From positions 1-5,579 of the forward strand of contig JAICZB010000175.1 in NCBI GenBank assembly GCA_025933895.1: 5,579 nucleotides of DNA, in the 5' to 3' direction. A program made the position numbers and the translations under genes. Below the pieces are notes generated by a model. It worked only from the letters and a program-made list of their open reading frames with translations, ran no database searches and was not told where the DNA came from. Shown in pieces: positions 1 through 4,572 of this stretch. Within the stretch, counting starts at the first letter, position 1, and each line of letters starts with the position of its first letter. The DNA is from Thermoleophilia bacterium (lineage in GTDB: Bacteria > Actinomycetota > Thermoleophilia > Gaiellales > Gaiellaceae).

Positions 1-85
1 GCGGGACTCTCCGCTTAGAACTCGCATCGAAATGAAGCACGGACTGACCGGCCGCGCTGGTCGGCGCGATCCTGCGTCCTCGGTC

Positions 86-110
86 GCGCGAATAGCGCTG
101 CTATTCACGC
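86..110 (-). terminator. Hairpin downstream of the LuxR-type regulator gene
   Basis: A near-perfect inverted repeat: GAATAGC (90-96), a 3-base loop, then GCTATTC (100-106). Three more pairs follow beyond one mismatch (86-88 with 108-110). It lies about 40 bases past the stop of the minus-strand regulator gene. No T-run follows on either strand, so it is not a textbook intrinsic terminator; hairpins without a U-tract are common at gene ends in high-GC actinobacteria. The role is inferred from position only. Confidence 0.4.
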
Positions 111-149
111 TTCCTGCGTCCTTGACTCGCACTCGACCATCGCACCCGG

Positions 150-1718
150 TCAGCGCGTGGTCATTCCGAAACGAGTTCTTAGCCGGATGCGGCGGAGCCG
201 TCGCGATGCAGTTCGCCGCGAGATGCTGAGCTGCGCGGCCGCCTCGCTGACCGATAGTCCGGCCGCGAGGAGCTGCACTAGCTCTCGCTCGTCTCGCGAA
301 GCCGCAGGCTGCGGGGGCTCGACTTCCCCCGAGTGCTGGAGCCCCGCGGCTTGTCTTCGAGTCGTCGCGCCCAGCTTGGACATCGCGCTCGCGATGTGCG
401 AGTCGACGGTTCGGGGTGAAATGCCGAGTGCGGCTGCGATTTTCTTCGTAGTCATCTCCTTGCCGACGAGATCGAGGGTCTCGCGTTCGCGGGCTGAAAG
501 GCGTGCATGCCGGTGCCAGCGACGGCCCCCCTCGAGTTGGCTAAGGCTTCTGCGCGCGCGGCCGAGGATCGGCACGATGCCTGTCGCTTGCGCGCGGCTT
601 TCAACGGTGGTCAGGAGCCGGATGGCGGCGTCGCGGTCTCCGAGGCGGGCGAGGAGTTCGCCGCGTCCCCAGAGCGCGCGTAGTTCGCAGCGGGCCACGT
701 TGCCCTGCCACTCTCCGGCAGCGGTCGAGAGGTCGTCCGCGGCGGCTGCGGCCGCTCCGGCCGACAGGCGACGGAATGCGCGGTTCTCGCTCCGCACCCC
801 TCGCAGCAGGGGCCACGAGGGGAGGCGATCGATCGATTCGTCGGGCCGCGGTTCTCCGAGCTCGAACAGCGCCCAGAGACGGGTGCCTCGGGTGACGGCC
901 TGCAGCATCGGCGGTCCCGCCTCCAGTGCCTCGTCGGCCGCGGCAAGTGCGCCTTGTGGCTTGCCGGCGGCCCACTCGATCTCAGCGCGGTAGAAAGCGG
1001 CGACGGAGCGAGTCCAGTGCGTGTCCGCCGCGCGCGAGGCATCGCGGATCCTGCGGCGAGCGTCATCGATCTCACCGGCATCAGCGAGCGCTAGCGCAAG
1101 GTCGCCGAGCAGTTGCGGCCAGTGCAGACCGACCACCCGTCGGCGTGCCAGGCGCTTGAAGGTCGCGATCGCCTGCTCCGGCGCGCCACCAGCGAGCCAT
1201 TCGATCCGCGCCCGCCGCCACTCCGATTCCCTCGCCCAGCGAGTCTTCCCGGCCGCGTCGGCGTCGTGCTCGAGCATCGCCGCAGAGGCGATAGCGCCGG
1301 CAGCGTCTCCGAACGCAAAAAGCGCGCCGGCGTCGGAGGCACGGGCCTCGAACTCGAGATCATGGTCACACTCCTTCGCGGCCACCCTTGCCGCGGCGCG
1401 GTAGTGCCCAAGGCACATAGGGGATCCGGCGAGGAAGAGGGCCTGACCGGTCACGAGCTCCGAGTCGGCGACGAACGCCCCGACCGCCCGGGCGGCGGTA
1501 AGCGCTGACGCCGCCGCCGCACGAGACTTCTCCTCATCGCTCTCCCAGCCGGTGAGCTGGGCCGCAAGCACGAGAAGCGCAACTCTGACCGGCTCGTCCG
1601 CGCAGGAAGCCGCCAATCCCTGTTCGAGATAGTGCTCGCACCGTCGCGCGTCCCCGCGCGCGAATGCCACTCGCGCATTCCGTAGGCAAAGCTCCGCCGG
1701 CGCCGCATTCGAACTCAC
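150..1718 (-). CDS. LuxR-type transcriptional regulator with helical-repeat N-terminus and apparent tandem C-terminal HTHs
   Basis: A 522-residue cytoplasmic DNA-binding regulator. Residues about 1-400 are Ala/Leu/Arg-rich helices in TPR-like pairs (for example AAGKPQGALAAADEALEAGP and LARLGDRDAAIRLLTTVESR), a likely ligand or partner-binding region. No Walker A/P-loop is visible, so it lacks the ATPase of full-length MalT/LAL regulators, which are usually about 900 residues. Residues 407-461 form a LuxR/GerE-type HTH: it opens LSARERETLDLV and has recognition-helix sequence ISPRTVDSHIASAMSKLGA. After a linker (about 462-473), residues 474-522 look like a second HTH (LLAAGLSVSEAAAQLSISRR, then TASRRLRR). 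The start is GTG at 1716-1718, the first possible start after an in-frame TAA. I see no clear Shine-Dalgarno. It is divergent from two exported-protein genes, which makes them candidate targets (inference). The inducing signal is unknown. The LuxR assignment is firm and the second HTH is probable. Confidence 0.88.
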   Translation of the reverse strand: MSSNAAPAELCLRNARVAFARGDARRCEHYLEQGLAASCADEPVRVALLVLAAQLTGWESDEEKSRAAAASALTAARAVGAFVADSELVTGQALFLAGSPMCLGHYRAAARVAAKECDHDLEFEARASDAGALFAFGDAAGAIASAAMLEHDADAAGKTRWARESEWRRARIEWLAGGAPEQAIATFKRLARRRVVGLHWPQLLGDLALALADAGEIDDARRRIRDASRAADTHWTRSVAAFYRAEIEWAAGKPQGALAAADEALEAGPPMLQAVTRGTRLWALFELGEPRPDESIDRLPSWPLLRGVRSENRAFRRLSAGAAAAAADDLSTAAGEWQGNVARCELRALWGRGELLARLGDRDAAIRLLTTVESRAQATGIVPILGRARRSLSQLEGGRRWHRHARLSARERETLDLVGKEMTTKKIAAALGISPRTVDSHIASAMSKLGATTRRQAAGLQHSGEVEPPQPAASRDERELVQLLAAGLSVSEAAAQLSISRRTASRRLRRIRLRTRFGMTTR

Positions 1719-1927
1719 TCGCGAAGTATGGCGGCCAACTGTCCCAAATTACGGATGCCCTCGCCCCGCCGCGTGCCCAAGATTCGTGGCGGGCCGCCGC
1801 CGAGCGCACAGCGAGAAAGGCAGATCCAAAGCATGCGGCTGCCACATGGAGAGCTCGCTAGTCGACCCGCGGCGTATGCGCGGAGCTGGCTGGCTAGAAC
1901 ACAGGGCGAAACACGAGGAGGATGGTC
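1719..1927. promoter_or_regulatory. Divergent intergenic region between the regulator and the exported-protein genes
   Basis: This 209-bp stretch separates the divergent starts of the regulator (minus) and the first exported-protein gene (plus), so promoters for both should lie here. The only AT-rich patch is around 1744-1754 (caaattacgga). Read on the minus strand it gives TAATTT, a possible -10 box about 30 bases before the regulator start, but no matching -35 box is evident. No convincing plus-strand promoter and no clean operator palindrome were found. Frames running through it look like non-coding shadows. Confidence 0.4.
1915..1921 (+). promoter_or_regulatory. Strong ribosome binding site that decides the start at 1928
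   Basis: GAGGAGG is nearly a full anti-16S match. ATG at 1922 directly abuts it and is too close to be used. ATG at 1928 lies 6 bases downstream, the normal spacing, and begins MKLRLLILLV, a regular signal-peptide start. This supports 1928 over the longer ORF. Confidence 0.8.
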
Positions 1928-2332
1928 ATGAAACTGCGGCTACTGATACTGCTGGTTGTCACGTGTGTGCTCGCGTCCGCAACGTCCGCAGCGTCCGCGT
2001 CGAGCGGAGCAACGGTTATGCACTTCTCGGTCACCTATCCAGGCGGGGTGGCGACGTGCGGTGGCAACCGAATCACGCATACGACCGGCAACAAGACGTT
2101 CATCAAGGACGTCGAGAACTGCATCCTTACGCAACTCGCGGTGTTCAATCCCTCTCCGCCCGGAAACTGGGATGTCAATAGCCCAGTGATCGGTGGTTGG
2201 TGCAGTGACGTCGATGGACTTATCTTCAACCTCGCCACTTGCAACTTGGCCACCTCGGGGCACGTGACCGTGGCTGATAACGGCGATAGAACCGTCAGGT
2301 GGCACATCGTCGCGTACTACGCCCAGCCCTAG
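1928..2332 (+). CDS. Small exported cysteine-containing protein of unknown function
   Basis: 134 residues, family not identified. The N-terminus is a Sec-type signal peptide: basic MKLR, hydrophobic LLILLVVTCVLA, then an Ala/Ser stretch with a likely cleavage site after ASA (about residue 24). Cys13 sits inside the hydrophobic core and does not form a lipobox. The mature part holds four cysteines (44, 65, 92, 105), enough for two disulfides, consistent with folding outside the cell. It alternates short beta-like stretches (HFSVTYPGG, GHVTVADNGDRTVRWHIVAY) with Gly/Asn/Pro turns, suggesting a small beta-sandwich (inference). No catalytic motif is visible. Codon third positions are less G/C-biased than in genes right of the tRNA. 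A second exported-protein gene follows after 205 bp on the same strand, and a hairpin lies just past the stop. Coding status is secure; function is unknown. Confidence 0.8.
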   Translation: MKLRLLILLVVTCVLASATSAASASSGATVMHFSVTYPGGVATCGGNRITHTTGNKTFIKDVENCILTQLAVFNPSPPGNWDVNSPVIGGWCSDVDGLIFNLATCNLATSGHVTVADNGDRTVRWHIVAYYAQP

Positions 2333-2341
2333 AGCGACGTC

Positions 2342-2367
2342 GAGTGGAGGGCGAAAGCCCTCCGCTC
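2342..2367 (+). terminator. GNRA-capped hairpin after the first exported-protein gene
   Basis: Stem 2342-2352 with 2357-2367 is 11 bp with one G-U pair, closed by a GAAA tetraloop (2353-2356). It begins 10 bases past the stop codon. No T-run follows, so termination may be factor-assisted, or the hairpin may protect the 3' end of the mRNA. The arm GGAGGGC recurs in the hairpin after the next gene. Confidence 0.6.
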
Positions 2368-2526
2368 CGCGTACGGCCCCGGTCGGTGCTGGCGGGCGAG
2401 GTTGAGGCCCCGGCACCAGCGCGGGGGTCCAGGGATTGTCCACCGGCTACTAGCCCGTCAAGGCAAGGCCGTGCTCCTTGCACAAGTCGGACTCAGCGTA
2501 TTCCAGTCAATGTCGCAGGGCGAACC

Positions 2527-2532
2527 AGGAGG
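2527..2532 (+). promoter_or_regulatory. Ribosome binding site selecting the GTG start at 2538
   Basis: AGGAGG is followed 5 bases later by GTG at 2538, which begins a regular signal peptide (MKRFLMLVAV). The longer in-frame ORF opening with TTG at 2478 would add 20 polar residues before the signal peptide and has no comparable site, so 2538 is preferred. Confidence 0.8.
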
Positions 2533-2537
2533 GAGCA

Positions 2538-2999
2538 GTGAAGCGTTTTCTGATGCTTGTTGCGGTCGCGGTGGTCGCCGGGGCCATGTACGTCGCAGCC
2601 TCGCCCGCGAGCCAGCGGTCGAGCGGCCCGAGGGCAAAGCAATTCAAAGCCCTCAAGAAGCAAGTGGCGAGCTTGAGCAAGCGCGTAAAGACGGTCAAGC
2701 TCGAGGCGGAGGGCACCTTCCAAATCTTCATGGCGTGTTACTTCACTCGCAGCGGCGGTGTTGCGAACGCCAACGGTCTGCCGGTGAGCCAGTTCGGCAG
2801 CTCGACCGACGGCTTCCTGTTCGGAAAGGACGCGGCGACGGCAACGCCGCGCACCGCCCTCGACGTCGTTACGTCCGGGACACAGCAGCACTACCTTCAG
2901 GTCGATCCACAGTGCGTCAAACCCGGTGCTCTAGGACACGGTGCGCTGCATTCGGGGATCGGTCACCTGGTTCTTGGGATGGCTGAGCGCACTCGCTAA
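2538..2999 (+). CDS. Exported small protein with a short coiled coil, function unknown
   Basis: 153 residues from the GTG start. Residues 1-24 form a signal peptide or N-terminal membrane anchor: MKR, then the hydrophobic FLMLVAVAVVAGAMYVAA, then a possible cleavage near SPA. Residues 33-54 are a Lys-rich amphipathic helix with regular heptads (F36, L39, V43, L46, V50, V53 at a/d positions), so a short coiled coil. Residues 55-153 form a Gly/Ala/Thr-rich domain with two cysteines (67, 126) that could pair. From memory, actinobacteria of the Thermoleophilia type carry many exported proteins with a signal peptide followed by a Lys/Gln/Val/Leu coiled coil; I could not check membership. The Gly/His-rich C-terminus has no regular structure I recognise. 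It may share regulation with the preceding gene, but the 205-bp gap with a hairpin argues for a separate promoter. A possible one is TTGCAC at 2478 with TATTCC at 2499, though the 15-base spacer is short. Confidence 0.75.
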   Translation: MKRFLMLVAVAVVAGAMYVAASPASQRSSGPRAKQFKALKKQVASLSKRVKTVKLEAEGTFQIFMACYFTRSGGVANANGLPVSQFGSSTDGFLFGKDAATATPRTALDVVTSGTQQHYLQVDPQCVKPGALGHGALHSGIGHLVLGMAERTR

Positions 3000-3006
3000 A
3001 CCCTAG

Positions 3007-3041
3007 GAGGGAGGGCAGCTCGTCGCGGGCCGCCCTCCCTC
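3007..3041 (+). terminator. Hairpin after the coiled-coil exported-protein gene
   Basis: GAGGGAGGGC (3007-3016) pairs perfectly with GCCCTCCCTC (3032-3041) around a 15-base loop. It starts 7 bases past the stop codon and has no T-run, like the hairpin at 2342-2367, with which it shares GGAGGGC/GCCCTCC. A transcription-end role is likely from position and stem strength. Confidence 0.6.
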
Positions 3042-3108
3042 AGGCGCTCTGCGTGTTGAGTCCGGAAATATCATCCGGGCGTCTCCATCCAGGCAGCAGC
3101 AGCAGTCT

Positions 3109-3207
3109 TCATCGCCCTGTCAGCTCCCACCGCTCCCGATCCTCGGGCGTCACCACGTAGCCGGGCTGCGGGGCGTTCCGGATGTCGGTCGGGTCGAGGT
3201 CACCCAT
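3109..3207 (-). pseudogene. Possible gene remnant or 32-residue small ORF
   Basis: From ATG at 3205-3207 to TGA at 3109-3111, this frame encodes 32 residues including GDLDPTDIRNAPQPGYVV and ending EDRERWELTGR. Nearly all codons end in G or C (about 27 of 31), the coding signature of this genome, and the composition is protein-like. The frame stays open upstream and the bias persists patchily to about 3250, but there is no Shine-Dalgarno before the ATG. Further upstream the frame runs into the tRNA, where it cannot be coding. It may be the decayed C-terminus of a longer gene or a real small protein. No function is recognised. Confidence 0.3.
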
Positions 3208-3257
3208 CAGGTCGGTTACGGGGCGACTGCAGCGGCCGTCGAAGGGCCCACCTTGCA

Positions 3258-3303
3258 CGTGTTCGGAAATGGCAACCGCTTGCAAAACCGGTTGCAGAAC
3301 ACG
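3258..3303. repeat. Nested inverted repeat downstream of tRNA-Gly
   Basis: Outer arms CGTGTTC (3258-3264) and GAACACG (3297-3303) enclose inner arms GCAACCG (3272-3278) and CGGTTGC (3289-3295) around a 10-base centre. The asymmetric gaps are 7 and 1 bases. TTGCA occurs three times at this site (3253, 3280, 3292), and AACCGGTT (3286-3293) is itself a palindrome. It could be an operator, a folded RNA, or part of an old attachment site. The sequence alone does not decide. Confidence 0.55.
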
Positions 3304-3335
3304 CGGATCGGCTCCCAGACGCTGTCGCCGCCAAC

Positions 3336-3361
3336 AAAAAACCCCGCCTGAGCGGGACTTT
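3336..3361 (-). terminator. Intrinsic terminator of tRNA-Gly
   Basis: On the minus strand CCCGC, loop TCAG, then GCGGG form a stem (3352-3356 with 3343-3347). It is extended by wobble and A-T pairs and followed by six Ts (3341-3336). This is a canonical Rho-independent terminator starting about 6 bases after the tRNA 3' end, and the only one in the window with a U-tract. Confidence 0.9.
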
Positions 3362-3366
3362 CCTAG

Positions 3367-3440
3367 AGCGGATGATGGGACTCGAACCCACGACCTTCTG
3401 CATGGCAAGCAGACGCTCTAGCCAACTGAGCTACATCCGC
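3367..3440 (-). tRNA. tRNA-Gly (anticodon GCC)
   Basis: A 74-base cloverleaf on the minus strand. The acceptor stem is GCGGATG (5') with CATCCGC (3'), followed by U as discriminator base, typical of bacterial tRNA-Gly. The D arm is GCTC...GAGC. The anticodon stem TCTGC/GCAGA encloses loop TTGCCAT, giving anticodon GCC. The variable region is AGGTC. The T arm is GTGGG-TTCGAGT-CCCAT. No CCA is encoded, so it must be added after transcription. It lies 27 bases past the RNase H gene stop on the same strand but has its own likely -10 box and its own terminator, so it is probably transcribed alone. The left side of the window is its 3' side, the usual insertion point of tRNA-targeting integrases. 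Confidence 0.97.
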
Positions 3441-3451
3441 GTGGGCTCCGG

Positions 3452-3457
3452 AGTATA
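3452..3457 (-). promoter_or_regulatory. Probable -10 box of the tRNA-Gly promoter
   Basis: TATACT on the minus strand, 11 bases before the tRNA 5' end, is a near-consensus -10 hexamer in otherwise GC-rich DNA. A -35 box would fall in the last codons of the RNase H gene, where I find no good match, so only the -10 element is supported. Confidence 0.5.
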
Positions 3458-3467
3458 GCCCCGCCTT

Positions 3468-3872
3468 TCAGCGACCGGCCGCGTCCAGAGCCTCGTTCAC
3501 GAGCCGGTCGGCGAGCTCGTTCTGCTCCCGGCGGACGGCCGTGTATCGCACCTTCCCGACCTGCCGCGCGAGCCGTGCCGCCCGCAGCGAGAGCTCCCTC
3601 AGCGCCTCGTTCTTGACGCGGTACTCGCCGTTCATCTGCTTCACGAGCAGCTCCGAGTCGGAGACGACCTCGACCTCACCCACCTGCAGCTCGGTCGCCC
3701 GTTCGAGGCCGGCGACGAGTGCTCGATACTCCGCCACGTTGTTCGTCGCGACGCCGATCGCCTCGCCGTGCGCGGCGAGCACGGTGCCGTCCTCCGCCTC
3801 GAGCACGTAGCCGAACGCCGCCGGGCCGGGATTCCCCCGCGCGCCGCCGTCGGTGAACAACCGTGCCTTCAC
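3468..3872 (-). CDS. rnhA: Ribonuclease HI (type 1 RNase H, RNase HI family)
   Basis: 134 residues; an endonuclease that cuts the RNA strand of RNA/DNA hybrids, as in R-loops and replication primers, in the cytoplasm. The RNase H fold is complete: strand 1 with FTDGGARGNPGPAAFG (catalytic D8), NNVAEYRAL (E48), VVSDSELLVKQMNG (D72), and VRREQNELADRLVNEAL (D122). The length and the GGARGNPGPAA loop match the short bacterial/archaeal RNase HI group, without the basic protrusion of the E. coli enzyme. There is no fused phosphatase domain, unlike the mycobacterial bifunctional enzyme. Start GTG (3870-3872) overlaps the stop of the upstream NIF3-like gene as GTGA, implying translational coupling. 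A much longer same-frame ORF reaching 4373 is rejected, because its upstream part lies over the NIF3-like gene and the divergent gene and has no family resemblance. Confidence 0.95.
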   Translation of the reverse strand: MKARLFTDGGARGNPGPAAFGYVLEAEDGTVLAAHGEAIGVATNNVAEYRALVAGLERATELQVGEVEVVSDSELLVKQMNGEYRVKNEALRELSLRAARLARQVGKVRYTAVRREQNELADRLVNEALDAAGR

Positions 3873-4177
3873 ACGAGTTCGTAGATGTCGAACGCCGGCT
3901 CCTCGTACGGGTGCGCGCGCCTCAGCGCGGCGACGACCTCGTCCTGCCGCTCGACCGGAAAAACCGTCTCGAGCCGCAGTTCGGCGACCCGCTCCTCCCG
4001 ACCGGCCCGGCCCACGCTCGGCGACGTCCCTTCGCCGCCGAGGAACGTGCCCGTGCCCTCCGTGTACCAGGAGCAGCGCTCGTAGTCGCCGATCCGCCCC
4101 GCGCCCGCCTCGAACAGCGCCGCGCGGACGCCGTCGAGCGCCTCGCGCGGCACGAACACGATTAGCTTCCGATTCAC
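3869..4177 (-). CDS. Stand-alone NIF3/YqfO CutA-like domain protein
   Basis: 102 residues. It resembles the CutA/PII-like domain inserted in long NIF3-family (YqfO-type) proteins, which also exists as free proteins of about 100 residues. Diagnostic stretches are LIVFVPREALDGVRAALFEA (5-24), GAGRIGDYERCSW (25-37), GTGTF (41-45), and AHPYEEPAFDIYEL (88-101). The dinuclear-metal NIF3 domains are absent. The domain is expected to form a ferredoxin-like trimer; its biochemical role is not established. Start is GTG (4175-4177), with no clear Shine-Dalgarno and no alternative in-frame ATG nearby. It overlaps rnhA by 4 bases, so the two form an operon. From memory, mycobacteria also keep a NIF3-family gene near an RNase H gene, so the linkage may be an old actinobacterial one. 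The family call is strong; function is unknown. Confidence 0.87.
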   Translation of the reverse strand: MNRKLIVFVPREALDGVRAALFEAGAGRIGDYERCSWYTEGTGTFLGGEGTSPSVGRAGREERVAELRLETVFPVERQDEVVAALRRAHPYEEPAFDIYELV

Positions 4178-4194
4178 GCGGGCACCGGATCCGC

Positions 4195-4572
4195 ATGGCG
4201 ACGATGCACGTGGATCCTCGCCCGACGCCCGCCGAGCGCGCCGACGACCGGATCGACGTCGAGGTCGACGAGGCCCTGACGGTGTTGGCCGCGACCCTCG
4301 AGGACTGGGCCGCGCCGCGGCAACAGTGGGAGCTCCAGCTCCGCGAAGGCCACGACTCGGGCCGCACGAACAACGTCGAGGCGCGGCTCCTCTACGTGAA
4401 CGGGGAGCAGACCTCCACCCTCTCGTTCCGGCTCGACCAGCTCGACGCCGCCGAAGACGTCGGCGCGGAGCTCGTGCTCCGCTTCGAGGAGAGCGACGGG
4501 ATCGCCAAGGTCGCCCATCTCGATGCGAACGGCCTCCACGTCGAGCTCTTCCACATCCTCACCTTTACATAG
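4195..4572 (+). CDS. Conserved-looking hypothetical protein, 125 residues
   Basis: I do not recognise the family. The protein is acidic, soluble and without signal peptide or membrane segment. A helical N-terminal part (DEALTVLAATLEDWAAPRQQ) is followed by beta-like segments (WELQLREG, VEARLLYVNGEQTSTLSFRL, AELVLRFEE, VAHLDANGLHVELFHILTF). There are no cysteines. Third codon positions are overwhelmingly G/C in this frame, and the opposite-strand ORF (4174-4596) is codon-aligned and reads like a shadow, so the plus strand is preferred. Start is ATG at 4195 or possibly 4204; neither has a Shine-Dalgarno, so a leaderless mRNA is possible. The longer same-frame ORF from 3853 is rejected because it crosses the NIF3-like gene as Arg/Pro-rich shadow. 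It is divergent from the NIF3-like gene by 17 bp, and its 3' end overlaps the aldo/keto reductase by 8 bp. Confidence 0.72.
   Translation: MATMHVDPRPTPAERADDRIDVEVDEALTVLAATLEDWAAPRQQWELQLREGHDSGRTNNVEARLLYVNGEQTSTLSFRLDQLDAAEDVGAELVLRFEESDGIAKVAHLDANGLHVELFHILTFT

Larger units (their letters stand above)
3042..3335. other. Region without a confident gene
   Basis: About 290 bp between the second exported-protein gene and the tRNA terminator. Visible content: a weak hairpin (3060-3066 with 3074-3080), a short CAG run (3094-3105), a short codon-biased minus-strand reading frame (ends at 3109), and a nested inverted repeat at 3258-3303. No integrase, RNA gene or convincing promoter is seen. Confidence 0.6.

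Noticed and set aside
157..993. 278-residue plus-strand ORF
   Set aside because: Arg/Ser/Ala-rich shadow opposite the LuxR-type regulator, with no family resemblance and no ribosome binding site.
2375..2413. GGCCCCGG direct repeat (2375-2382, 2406-2413)
   Set aside because: An 8-base GC-only repeat is expected by chance in this composition.
1940..2443. 167-residue minus-strand ORF
   Set aside because: Antisense to the exported-protein gene, which has a clear signal peptide and strong ribosome binding site; this ORF has neither.
3094..3105. Short CAG repeat
   Set aside because: Only four units; too short to call a meaningful repeat in GC-rich DNA.
3182..3421. Plus-strand ORF ending DDGTRTHDLLHGKQTL, and the minus-strand ORFs opening through 3403-3408
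   Set aside because: These read through the tRNA-Gly gene; such peptides are a well-known artefact of translating tRNAs.
3873..4373. N-terminal extension of the RNase H reading frame
   Set aside because: It is an Arg/Ala/Gly-rich overlap of the NIF3-like gene; the RNase H fold begins right at the GTG at 3872.
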